Below, one piece after another: positions 53,457-61,638 of a stretch of 64,000 bases of DNA. A program made the position numbers and the translations under genes. Below the pieces are notes generated by a model. The model worked only from the letters and a program-made list of their open reading frames with translations. It was not told the DNA's origin and did no database searches. Origin of the DNA: Veillonella sp. T11011-6 (GTDB lineage: Bacteria; Bacillota; Negativicutes; Veillonellales; Veillonellaceae); NCBI RefSeq assembly GCF_002959755.1, contig NZ_PPCW01000004.1, positions 496,001-560,000 of the forward strand, given 5' to 3'. The number at the start of each line of letters is the position of its first letter. Within the stretch, counting starts at the first letter, position 1.

Positions 53457-54517
53457 TGACTCACCGCCGTCCCTTCTTGTAATTGTTGGGTACCTGCGGT
53501 GATGACAATGTCACCCTTAGCTAAACCAGATGTGACGATGACAGAGTTCTTACCAAATTCACCAGTCTTAATCGGTACGAGATGAGCTTTTTTGTCTCGG
53601 ATAATATACACTGCATTATTGCCATTAGAGTCTTTTACAAGAGCTGTTAACGGAATGGAAATATTAGTGCTATCTGTAGTAGATAGATTAGCATTAATCG
53701 TCATGCCTAGTTGCACCTCTTTAGGTGGATTTTGTAAGGCAATTTTTACGGTATACGTTCTCGCCACAGGGTCAGGGATTGGTGAAATTTCACGGACCAC
53801 ACCTTGCACAGTTACATCTGGTAGAGCCCAGAATGTAATAGTGGCAGGGCTACCTACATGCACCTTAGTCAATTCTTGTTCAGGAAGGGCGATGACTGCT
53901 TCTGGGTCGCGACCAGCTGCTAAGGTACCAACGTTTTGACCAGCCGCTACGACTTGGCCTGCTTCAATGTTGAAAGCTGTAATAATACCTGTATCAGGAG
54001 CAGTCAAATTAGTATAGCTATTTTGATTGCTACTCAAATTGAGGCTAGCCTGTGCTTGTTGTAATTGAGCAGAGGTAGCATTCAATTGGTTTTCAGCTTG
54101 GTCTAATTGCAATTTACTAATCGCTTGTTGCGCGTAGAGCTCGCGATATCGTTTAGCATTGGTTTCCGCTAATTCATAAGCCGATTGAGCAGCTTTTACA
54201 GCACCCTCAGCATTTTGTACTTGAGCGGATGTATCGGAACCATTGATTTGCGCGATGACTTGGCCTGCTTGTACCACATCACCAACATTTACAAATTTAT
54301 TGATGACGCGCCCTCCAATTTGAAAGGCTAAGTTTGTTTCCGTTTTATTATGGATGGTACCTGCATAGCCAGCGCCGGTAGTACCAGATTCTTCACCAAT
54401 GGTGATAGTACGCACCTTGAGGCTTGTATCCTCAGGTTGCTTTTCAGATCCACAACCACTTATGAGGGCAGCCCCTATTAAGAGGGCTCCTATGGTTGCT
54501 ATAACTCGTTGATTCAT
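53453..54517 (-). CDS. RND efflux periplasmic adaptor, lipoprotein
   Basis: 354 residues with a lipobox (LISGC), so probably anchored to the inner membrane. The membrane-fusion-protein plan is visible: lipoyl half domains (NLAFQIGGRVINKFVNVGDVVQAGQVIAQI and DTGIITAFNIEAGQVVAAGQNVGTLA) around an alpha-hairpin (about 93-160, Ala/Gln-rich), a beta-barrel and a membrane-proximal domain ending GTAVSQ. It links the RND pump to an outer-membrane channel. It overlaps the pump gene by 4 bases and is translated first. AGGAGAGATTCT precedes the ATG. Confidence 0.94.
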   Translation of the reverse strand: MNQRVIATIGALLIGAALISGCGSEKQPEDTSLKVRTITIGEESGTTGAGYAGTIHNKTETNLAFQIGGRVINKFVNVGDVVQAGQVIAQINGSDTSAQVQNAEGAVKAAQSAYELAETNAKRYRELYAQQAISKLQLDQAENQLNATSAQLQQAQASLNLSSNQNSYTNLTAPDTGIITAFNIEAGQVVAAGQNVGTLAAGRDPEAVIALPEQELTKVHVGSPATITFWALPDVTVQGVVREISPIPDPVARTYTVKIALQNPPKEVQLGMTINANLSTTDSTNISIPLTALVKDSNGNNAVYIIRDKKAHLVPIKTGEFGKNSVIVTSGLAKGDIVITAGTQQLQEGTAVSQ

Positions 54518-54826
54518 AGAATCTCTCCTTTATACCACACATAAGCCCTATGACACACAACTACATGGATGCAGCATTCATAGGACTCCATATTATGAGA
54601 GTAGATCTAAATTAGCCATTAAAATTATAGTAATTAATAGCTCTATTAGGTCTGATTATATATTTTATACAATTTAATAATACTATATTTAGCTGTAAAC
54701 GGCTAGGGGTATATATAAAAAGTGAGTCCTCCATAGGAGAACTCACTCTTTATAAACTTACGAATCTCATATATTTATGAGCTAGTAACTTTTAACTAGT
54801 AACTAGTTACTATTAACTATTAACTA
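54518..54826. other. Intergenic region with terminator and short repeats
   Basis: It should contain the promoter of the adaptor/pump operon near 54540-54660 and the CorC terminator hairpin at 54721-54747. TAACTAGTAACTAGTTA (54793-54809) is a palindrome, followed by three CTATTAA units (about 54810-54830) that run into the stop codon of the CorC-like gene. No gene is seen. Confidence 0.5.
54721..54747 (-). terminator. Terminator downstream of the CorC-like gene
   Basis: AGTGAGTCCTCC pairs with GGAGAACTCACT; the minus strand continues into T5. It also contains CTATGGAG on the minus strand, by chance. Confidence 0.8.
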
Positions 54827-56191
54827 TTAATCTTTTTCTTCTGTTTCTTGTACTACGATAGGTTCTTCATAGGTTACAAGAATCTTATCGATACGGGTAT
54901 TATCCATATCTACAACTTCAAAGGTATAGCCATTCCATTTGGCTTTGTCTAATTCTTTAGGAATGCGACCAAAGAGCACGTTTAAGAGACCGCCCATTGT
55001 TTTGTATAAGTCTTTTTCTTCGCCTGGTAGCTCTTGATCGATATGGAAGAATTCTTTAAATTCGTCTACGTCGAGAAGGCCATCTACAAGCCAGGAACCA
55101 TCTTCGCGTTCAACGATTTTGTTTTCTTCTTCCTTGATTTCTTCTTCACCAGAAGGCATGAGACCTACGATTTCTTCCATGATGTCATGTAAGGTTACAA
55201 GACCACTGAAACCACCGTATTCGTCGAGAACGATGGTTTCATGAACGCCTTCTGTACGGAGTACGTTCAATAATTTCATGAGTGTAATGGATTCTGGAAT
55301 GAGTAATGGTTCTTTCAAACAAGATTCAATAATATCATGAATGGATCGTTCGCTAGGACGTTGCATGATTTGAACTAATACATCAGATACGGTAACGAGA
55401 CCTTTTAATTCGTCCAAGGAATCGGTACCTACAGGAATGCGGTAATGGTTGGCGTTTTTGAGGACTTCCATGATTTCGTCCTCTGTACCGTTAAGGTCAA
55501 TCCATTTGAGCTGCGTACGAGGTGTCATGATGTCACCAGCGTTCATATCTGCCAAGTGGAAGATATTTTCTACGAGGATAGGTTCCTCTTCTTCGTAAGC
55601 ACCCATGGCAACGCCTTCGGTGAGCATTTTGTTGATTTCAGACTCTGTAACAGGCGCCTCTTCTTTCACAGTAACGCCTAGTAATTTTAAAAGGAATTCT
55701 GTGGAAACACCGAGGAAGCTAACGATAGGTTTTAATGCTACAGATAACCAGTAAATCGGTTTAGATACTACAACAGCAATGCTTTCAGGACTATTTAAAG
55801 CCAAACGTTTCGGCACAAGCTCGCCAATAACGAGGGATAAATAGGTGATGATAGCAACGATGAGGAAGGAGCTAATAGATGCAGCATAGGGCTCGATGCT
55901 TGGAATGCTTGCCACTAAGATATCCTCTAACGGACCAGAGAAGGTAGCACCAGAATACAAACCAGTTAAGATACCAACAAGGGTAATACCAATTTGAATA
56001 GTAGAGAACATCTCGTTTGGATTTTCTGCTAATTCAAAGGCTTTTTTAGCACGCTCGTTGCCCGCTTCGGCCATTTCCTCTAATTTTCGTTTCTTCGCAT
56101 TGACGATGGCCAATTCCGTCATAGAGAATAAGCCATTCGCGATGATTAATACGATGATAATTATAAAATCTAAGGTCAGATCACTGTCCAT
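54827..56191 (-). CDS. CorC/HlyC-family membrane protein with CBS domains
   Basis: 454 residues. DUF21 (CNNM) membrane domain with four hydrophobic segments, beginning DLTLDFIIIIVLIIANGLFSMTELAIVNAKKRKLEEMAEAGN; a CBS pair (about 215-335; IMTPRTQLKWIDLNGTEDEIMEVLKNANHYRIPV, TIVLDEYGGFSGLVTLHDIMEEIVG); and a CorC_HlyC C-terminal domain (DGLLDVDEFKEFFHI, GYTFEVVDMDNTRIDKILV). Members move Mg2+ or other divalent ions out of the cell, or regulate such transport; the old hemolysin label is misleading. AAGGAGTAT before ATG 56191 decides the start, since the in-frame ATG at 56221 lies upstream of it. Confidence 0.92.
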   Translation of the reverse strand: MDSDLTLDFIIIIVLIIANGLFSMTELAIVNAKKRKLEEMAEAGNERAKKAFELAENPNEMFSTIQIGITLVGILTGLYSGATFSGPLEDILVASIPSIEPYAASISSFLIVAIITYLSLVIGELVPKRLALNSPESIAVVVSKPIYWLSVALKPIVSFLGVSTEFLLKLLGVTVKEEAPVTESEINKMLTEGVAMGAYEEEEPILVENIFHLADMNAGDIMTPRTQLKWIDLNGTEDEIMEVLKNANHYRIPVGTDSLDELKGLVTVSDVLVQIMQRPSERSIHDIIESCLKEPLLIPESITLMKLLNVLRTEGVHETIVLDEYGGFSGLVTLHDIMEEIVGLMPSGEEEIKEEENKIVEREDGSWLVDGLLDVDEFKEFFHIDQELPGEEKDLYKTMGGLLNVLFGRIPKELDKAKWNGYTFEVVDMDNTRIDKILVTYEEPIVVQETEEKD

Positions 56192-56564
56192 GTAAATAGA
56201 TACTCCTTTTATATTCTGCACATGAGAAAATAGAAATGTTACTCTTTAGTATACCATATTAGCATCAATAAATGTTTGTATACAAGAAAAGCACCCTAAT
56301 GGGTGCTTTTCTTGTGTCAATACATTTGCAAATGGCTAGATAGATATTTCCGTCAGTAACTAGCACAGAAAAAGCAGGGCTGCCACCCTATTTTCCATTT
56401 GAATGCATTAAAATGTTATAACTATTGATTTCCTTGATTAATATAATATATGATTGCCTTTAATTTGTAAATATGGCTCTAATAAGGGTATAGTATGTAT
56501 ATAAATTAAGATTAGTATTAATTATTAGGCCATATAAATTGGACTTCATGATAGGATTAGATTT
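56192..56564. other. Intergenic region between divergent CorC-like and methyltransferase genes
   Basis: It holds one strong hairpin (56282-56315) and AT-rich DNA with probable promoters for both flanking genes. AAAAGCAGGGC at about 56371 also occurs after dnaN. No gene is seen. Confidence 0.45.
56282..56315. terminator. Strong bidirectional hairpin upstream of the CorC-like gene
   Basis: ACAAGAAAAGCACCC pairs perfectly with GGGTGCTTTTCTTGT around TAAT. As it lies between divergent genes, it cannot end either of them and may instead mark an undetected transcript or a regulatory structure. Confidence 0.7.
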
Positions 56565-57164
56565 ATGACAAGTGAACAGGAATGGGAACAGGTTTTACAA
56601 ATAAAGACAGCAGGCCGCGATGATAGTCGGTCTGATACGGAGCATCATCCGTATGAGCCGACTGATTATTGCGTGCTAGAGCGCTTGGCAAATAGCGGTC
56701 ATATTCGCAAGAAAAATACCCTCATCGATTATGGTAGTGGCAAGGGTCGTGTCAGCATTTTTATGGCGTACCAAACGGGTTGTCACTCCATTGGAATCGA
56801 ATACGATGAACGACTCTATGAAAAGGCTCTAATCAATGGTGAAAGCCCAGCAGCTCGCAATCGTGTGAGCTTTGTGCATGGTGATGCGGCGCTTTATGAA
56901 TTGCCAGATCAAGCAGATCGTTGTTTTTTCTTTAATCCCTTTGCACTCCATACGATTAAGCGTGTCTTAGGAAATATCTTTGATTCCCTGTATCATCATC
57001 CTCGTGAAATTAAGTTGTTTTTCTACTACGTAAACGAAGAGGTAGAAAACTTCTTGAATAACCATGTGCGATTGGAACAGGAAGAACCCATTGATTGCAG
57101 TGATCTCTTTGAAGAAAATGATGATAAGGAACGAATTTTAGTGTATTCAGTAAACTTATTTTAG
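56565..57164 (+). CDS. Class I SAM-dependent methyltransferase
   Basis: 199 residues. The SAM-binding motif I is LIDYGSGKGRVSIFMAYQTG, followed by motif II SIGIEYDERLYEKAL with the acidic Glu, and VHGDAALYELPDQADRCFFFNPFAL at the motif IV position (NPF). The small Rossmann domain is complete, but no substrate-specific domain is present, so the target (protein, rRNA or small molecule) is unknown. The C-terminal half contains HHPREIKLFFYYVNEEVENFL. It precedes a Lys-rich protein gene by 160 bases and may be on its own transcript. The ATG is preceded by a weak AGGATTAG. Confidence 0.82.
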   Translation: MTSEQEWEQVLQIKTAGRDDSRSDTEHHPYEPTDYCVLERLANSGHIRKKNTLIDYGSGKGRVSIFMAYQTGCHSIGIEYDERLYEKALINGESPAARNRVSFVHGDAALYELPDQADRCFFFNPFALHTIKRVLGNIFDSLYHHPREIKLFFYYVNEEVENFLNNHVRLEQEEPIDCSDLFEENDDKERILVYSVNLF

Positions 57165-57323
57165 GGGACTTTCACCTAGATTATTAAGGAAAAAGCAGAT
57201 AAATTCTGCTATAATAATATATTAGAGATTATAAAATCAAATTAATTTTTATGGTTCTATACATTGATTCGTATGCGCTAATGTAGTGGATAGGGCTGAG
57301 TGTATTGAAGACTGGAGGTACCC

Positions 57324-58541
57324 GTGGAAATCATCGATACATCATTGATTGAACGTATTCGCAAGGCCTTAATTAAACGTTATGATCGAGATCAACAGAT
57401 CCAACAAATGATTGAAGAAATCGGTGCCGAAGAGGGGCTCAATGAGTCAGAATTGGCTATCGTTTACCAAGCTTATTTAGAGGTTAAGGAACGCGTATAC
57501 TATACATCCTCTCTCGTTGATTTATGGAATCAAATTGAAGAGGTTCAAAAACGGATGTCCATGTTGCATACCTATGATTCTCTTGAAGAGGATTTATTTG
57601 GTAATGTGTTAGGCGACGATAAAGAGAATATCATCATTTCTGATGAATCTTATCTTGGCAAGGGTGCTAGTCATAATAATGATATATATGCTATGGAACA
57701 GGTCCAATTATCGGATATTCCTGTGCAGCATGATTCTACAGTGGGCATGAACCATATTAAATTGAACGAATTGCATTCTATGGGTGGTCTTTTTACAGGT
57801 TCTGGTGAAAGCTCCAAACATGAGGTGTCTGACCTTGATGAAGCAATTGTAGAGCATATGGATGTCAATCCACTAGATGGCGTGGAAAGCTTAGAAGTCC
57901 ATCATTTAGATGAAGAAAACCCATTTGATGCAGAAAATTCTGTGTTGCTTTCAAAATCTAAGAATACTGAAACATCCCTTAACAATACGGATGCATCTAC
58001 TAAAAAAGATAGCACTGTATCTAAGCATGAAGATGCATCTCATACAGGTAAATCTGTAGATGATGAATTTGATGATATATCCTCCATTGATCCGTATACA
58101 GCGGTAAATGCTTTGTTATTTGGCAAAGCTGGTTTAGATTCCGATAAAGCCAATAAGAAGATGGAAAAGCTTCTTAAAAAGCAATTGAAACGCGTAGATG
58201 ATGAATGGGCGCGTATCAATGGGACTGACGAAAAGTCTAAAAAATCTAAGGACCACAAAAAATCCAAAGACGAAAAAAAATCTAAAGAAGACAAGAAATC
58301 TAAGGATGACAAGAAGTCTAAAGAGGATAAAAAGGACAAAAAACATAAAAAGTTCAAGGAAGATAAACATTCTAAGTCTGAAGATAAGTTAAAGAAAAAG
58401 AAAGACAAGGCTGAAAAGAAGCTTAAAGTCTTAAATGACAAGTTAAAAACAGTATTTTTGGCGGATACTTTCAAGAAAAAAGATAAGAAAAAGGATAAAA
58501 AATCCGAAAAGGATGGATCCGAAAAAAAGCAAAAACGATAG
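57324..58541 (+). CDS. Unknown protein with Lys-rich tail; probable -1 frameshift near its end
   Basis: 405 residues, GTG start with TGGAGGTACCC upstream. The first 90 residues are helical (IERIRKALIKRYDRDQQIQQMIEEIGAEEGLNESELAIVYQAYL). The middle (95-290) is acidic and of low complexity. The last 110 are a run of KKSKD/KEDKK repeats, very basic and probably RNA- or membrane-binding. No family was recognised. Near the end the heptamer A AAA AAG (58523-58529) sits in the exact phase of a -1 slippery site, with AAAGGAT about 12 bases upstream. The -1 frame stays open for 52 more codons (separate entry). The methyltransferase gene lies upstream and an LtaS-like gene downstream. Confidence 0.7.
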   Translation: MEIIDTSLIERIRKALIKRYDRDQQIQQMIEEIGAEEGLNESELAIVYQAYLEVKERVYYTSSLVDLWNQIEEVQKRMSMLHTYDSLEEDLFGNVLGDDKENIIISDESYLGKGASHNNDIYAMEQVQLSDIPVQHDSTVGMNHIKLNELHSMGGLFTGSGESSKHEVSDLDEAIVEHMDVNPLDGVESLEVHHLDEENPFDAENSVLLSKSKNTETSLNNTDASTKKDSTVSKHEDASHTGKSVDDEFDDISSIDPYTAVNALLFGKAGLDSDKANKKMEKLLKKQLKRVDDEWARINGTDEKSKKSKDHKKSKDEKKSKEDKKSKDDKKSKEDKKDKKHKKFKEDKHSKSEDKLKKKKDKAEKKLKVLNDKLKTVFLADTFKKKDKKKDKKSEKDGSEKKQKR

Positions 58542-58687
58542 TTTCTGTATGGAATAGTAAGGCCTCTGAACAGAGGGTTAAGGAGAGTACTAGTGCGAAG
58601 AAATCGGCAAATGCTGGAACTATCGACCGCGGGTGCGGTAAATGCAAGCGATGTAAGGGACCTAAGTGTAAGAAATATCCAACATAA
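58529..58687 (+). CDS. -1 frame extension with Cys-rich end
   Basis: Frame reached by a -1 shift at the A AAA AAG heptamer (58523-58529): 52 codons from GCA to the TAA at 58685-58687. It starts AKTIVSVWNSKASEQR, continues with KKSAN, and ends in CGKCKRCKGPKCKKYPT, a four-Cys cluster (C-x2-C-x2-C-x4-C) fit to bind zinc or an Fe-S cluster. There is no start codon with a ribosome site in this frame, so it is expressed only as a fusion, if at all. Alternatives are a real single-base deletion or a sequencing error in the A7 run. Confidence 0.5.
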   Translation, partial: AKTIVSVWNSKASEQRVKESTSAKKSANAGTIDRGCGKCKRCKGPKCKKYPT

Positions 58688-58740
58688 TTATAGTTAGGTA
58701 GTATAGAGTAGTTACGTTATATGAAGAATAGTAGGGATTA

Positions 58741-60720
58741 ATGATGAACCGATGGCAACGATTATTTGAAGGCATAAAGACAGAGATTAAGGTATTTATC
58801 TTTTTCTCTGCCTTGTTGACTGCATTTAGAATCGTGTTTCTTGCAGTATTTCAATCACAACTGGCATCTGTGACGATGGAGAATATCCTTACGTCCTTAT
58901 GGCTAGGCTTTAGATTGAGTCTCAAGACAGTTGGTTCTTTGTGTTTATTGGGTTTCTTAGGAGGCACATTGGTGCATACCTTTGTACCAAAATGGCCATC
59001 CTTGCGCATTAAACAGGTTATCTATTCTATTGCAACGGTACTGTTAACCTTCTTATTCTTGGGGCGTATTCCATTCTATAAGATTTTTAATTCCTCCTAT
59101 AATGCGATGCTCATTAATGGTAAAAACGATGATATCGGTGCCATTATTAATACAGCCATCAATGAATATAATGCGTTGATGTACATCGTTGGTGCTGTTG
59201 TGTTGAGTGCAGCCCTTTGTTGGTTCCTCGTTCGTTTCTTGGCGTGGGGCACAAAGAAATATAGCGATTACGCTAATACTCAACTAGTTTGTACTACGTG
59301 GTATCCTAAGACGAAGAAAACGCAATGGATTACAGGCATTGGATTGACTGTAGTTATCGGCGTACTAGGACTATTCTTTAGATTTGGTGGTGCTTTTAAT
59401 TATACAAATTCCATCAACTGGGAAAGTGCGGCGCGACTCAGTTCTAATCTGTTAAACGAAACCATTCTTGATGATGTACAGGCTCTTTATCGTGTTAAAA
59501 GTATTGCAAAACGCGCGGAGGAGTTAGAGGTTATCAACTTAACCCCTCAAGAATTGAGTGAAAAAATTAGTGCCATCGGCGGTAAGTTTAACGGTAAGGA
59601 TTTTGATGGTTCTTTCACAAGAACTATTACGACAGAGCGTTTAGCGGAGCAACCACAGTCTATCAATATCGTTCTCGGTGAATCTTATGGTTTGTGGCCA
59701 TTCCTTGGTGAATACAACGAACCTGGTGCGTACCTCGTTGAACAAGGTCGTAAATATGCTGCCAGTCCTCAAGCGATGAGTACACAGCTAGCACTTGCCC
59801 AAGGTACAGGTACGATGCCTGCTATCAACGGTTTATTGACTGGCATGCCTGACACAGGTCTATATCCTAACTATGAAGGTGAAAGCTTCAAACAACCGTA
59901 TGGCTTAGGCATTGGTTCTGTTATGAAAAAGCTAGGTTATAAAACTGTATTCTGGTACGGCGGATTTAGTACATGGCAAAATGTGAAGAACTTCGCCTTG
60001 TCTCAAGGTTTTGATGAATTCCATGATGCTTCTGAAATGCCAAGTGATGAAAGCAATGCATGGGGCGTAGCGGATAAGGATATGTTTAAAGCCATTTCCG
60101 CTTACATGGATCAACATAGAGGGGAAAAAATCCTCAACGTAATTATGACTACATCTAATCATCCTCCATATAGCGTTAACGTCGCTAAAGAAGGGTATGA
60201 TGTGAACAAGGTAAAAGGTCATTTGCCTGATACAATCGCTGAAACCGATAAACAATTGAACGAAATGGGTCATATTTGGTATGCAGACCATGTAATGGGC
60301 CAGTTTATCGCCAGTGAAGAAAAAGCAGATCCATCGGCGCTCTTCGTTATCACTGGGGACCATAGCGAACGCTTTACCTTTGCTCGCGAAGTAAGTCCTA
60401 ATGTGGCATCTACCATTCCAATTATCTTCTATGGTCGAGGCATTCATAAAGACTGGCTTGCTCCAAACGCTTTCGGCATGAGCATTCAAATCATTCCAAC
60501 CTTGGCAGAACTTGTAGGTCGTCCTGGTCAAACCTATGAAGCCATGGTACCAAGCTTGTTTACACAAGAGAAATTTGTCTTTAACCATAGACTCTATCTA
60601 GATAACAATGGAAAAGTTATGGAACAAGGCACAAATATGCCTCAAGCCTATGGTGATGTGATTAAGAACATGCGCGAACTCGCAGCATGGCGTATCAAAC
60701 ATGGGGATAGTATTCAATAA
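58741..60720 (+). CDS. LtaS/EptA-like membrane sulfatase-fold transferase 1
   Basis: 659 residues. Five N-terminal membrane segments (first 200 residues; IFFSALLTAFRIVFLAVF, SLKTVGSLCLLGFLGGTLV, VIYSIATVLLTFLFLG and others), then an extracytoplasmic alkaline-phosphatase-fold domain: INIVLGESYGLWP, GTMPAINGLLTG with the probable Thr nucleophile, TVFWYGGFSTWQN, IMTTSNHPPYSV and LFVITGDHSERF. This is the lipoteichoic-acid synthase/phosphoethanolamine transferase superfamily. In a diderm with LPS a lipid A, core or glycan phosphoglycerol/phosphoethanolamine transferase is more likely than LTA synthesis. A paralogue lies at 61639-63660. Confidence 0.85.
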   Translation: MMNRWQRLFEGIKTEIKVFIFFSALLTAFRIVFLAVFQSQLASVTMENILTSLWLGFRLSLKTVGSLCLLGFLGGTLVHTFVPKWPSLRIKQVIYSIATVLLTFLFLGRIPFYKIFNSSYNAMLINGKNDDIGAIINTAINEYNALMYIVGAVVLSAALCWFLVRFLAWGTKKYSDYANTQLVCTTWYPKTKKTQWITGIGLTVVIGVLGLFFRFGGAFNYTNSINWESAARLSSNLLNETILDDVQALYRVKSIAKRAEELEVINLTPQELSEKISAIGGKFNGKDFDGSFTRTITTERLAEQPQSINIVLGESYGLWPFLGEYNEPGAYLVEQGRKYAASPQAMSTQLALAQGTGTMPAINGLLTGMPDTGLYPNYEGESFKQPYGLGIGSVMKKLGYKTVFWYGGFSTWQNVKNFALSQGFDEFHDASEMPSDESNAWGVADKDMFKAISAYMDQHRGEKILNVIMTTSNHPPYSVNVAKEGYDVNKVKGHLPDTIAETDKQLNEMGHIWYADHVMGQFIASEEKADPSALFVITGDHSERFTFAREVSPNVASTIPIIFYGRGIHKDWLAPNAFGMSIQIIPTLAELVGRPGQTYEAMVPSLFTQEKFVFNHRLYLDNNGKVMEQGTNMPQAYGDVIKNMRELAAWRIKHGDSIQ

Positions 60721-60732
60721 TTTTTGTATACG

Positions 60733-60773
60733 ATACATATGGTAGATATCATATTTGTATCTACCATATGTAT
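60733..60773. terminator. Hairpin after the first LtaS-like gene
   Basis: ATACATATGGTAGATA pairs perfectly with TATCTACCATATGTAT. No T run follows; it may only attenuate readthrough into the glycosyltransferase gene. Confidence 0.5.
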
Positions 60774-60816
60774 CTACATAGTAAATTAACGGGATTTGTA
60801 AGTTAAAGGATGATCT

Positions 60817-61572
60817 ATGAGCACTGTGACGGCTATTATCTTAGCTCGCAACGAAGAAAAACATATTGTAGATTGTATTAAAAGTATTCAATTTGCTGAT
60901 GAAATATTAGTTATTGATGATGGAAGTACAGATCAAACGGTACCTCTTGCTACTAACTTGGGGGCTAAAGTTATACCACATCCTCTGAATGGAGATTGGT
61001 CACAACAACGGAGATTTGGTATATCTCAAGCGCATTCTGAATGGATTCTATTTATAGATTCGGATGAGCGTGTATCTCCTCAATTAGCAAAATCAATTCA
61101 AGAATCTATTAAAGGAGAGCCAAAGGCTTATTGGCTACGAAGATATAATTTATTCCATCACAATCCAGCTACTCATGGTGTGGTGAGACCTGATAAGGTG
61201 TTACGATTGATGCCTCGAGAGGGAGCCACTGTGGAAGGTGCTGTTCATGAAGCCTTTATCAGTCCGTATCCACAAGATACATTAGAGGGAAAATTGTATC
61301 ACTATACGTATGATAACTGGCATCAGTTCTTTGAAAAGTTCAATAAATATACTACAGCAGCGGCCAACAAGTACAAGGCACAAGGGAAGTCTTGTAGTTT
61401 TTTAGGGGATATTATATTGCGTCCAACATGGGCATTTTTTAAGATATATATTTTGCAAGGCGGCATATTAGATGGAAAAATAGGTTTTCTATTATCTATC
61501 TACCATATGATGTATACCATGACGAAATATGTAAAATTATATTATTTAAACAAATCTAATGGGCAATTATAA
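60817..61572 (+). CDS. Family 2 glycosyltransferase, WaaE/KdtX-like
   Basis: 251 residues. GT-A fold: VTAIILARNEEKHIVDCIKSIQFADEILVIDDGSTDQT, then SQQRRFGISQAHSEWILFIDSDERVS with the metal-binding DSD, and the HHNPATHGVVRPDKVLRLMPREGATVEGAVHEAF region of the WaaE/LgtF subgroup (beta-glucosyl transfer to inner-core heptose in LPS). The C-terminal 60 residues have hydrophobic and amphipathic segments (FLGDIILRPTWAFFKIYILQGGILDGKIGFLLSIYHMMY) for peripheral membrane binding. Located between two LtaS-like genes, it points to a surface-glycan assembly locus. Confidence 0.87.
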   Translation: MSTVTAIILARNEEKHIVDCIKSIQFADEILVIDDGSTDQTVPLATNLGAKVIPHPLNGDWSQQRRFGISQAHSEWILFIDSDERVSPQLAKSIQESIKGEPKAYWLRRYNLFHHNPATHGVVRPDKVLRLMPREGATVEGAVHEAFISPYPQDTLEGKLYHYTYDNWHQFFEKFNKYTTAAANKYKAQGKSCSFLGDIILRPTWAFFKIYILQGGILDGKIGFLLSIYHMMYTMTKYVKLYYLNKSNGQL

Positions 61573-61638
61573 TCAGTAATTTAGTATAGTAGATTACTAT
61601 GGGGAATTATTGTTCTTGACGTAGATATGGAAGTATGA

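Noticed and set aside
54728-54741. CTATGGAG motif in the hairpin after the CorC-like gene, similar to the hairpin-family apex
   Set aside because: It belongs to the simple stem AGTGAGTCCTCC/GGAGAACTCACT; GACT and the mini-stem are absent, so it is an ordinary terminator.
56282-56315. Hairpin upstream of the CorC-like gene as that gene's terminator
   Set aside because: It lies upstream of both flanking divergent genes, so it cannot terminate them; it is listed as a hairpin with terminator shape only.
58593-58694. GTG-initiated 33-codon frame after the Lys-rich gene, with GGAG upstream
   Set aside because: It overlaps the -1 frame with the Cys cluster, its product shows no pattern and lacks a terminator; the -1 extension is a better explanation for coding character here.
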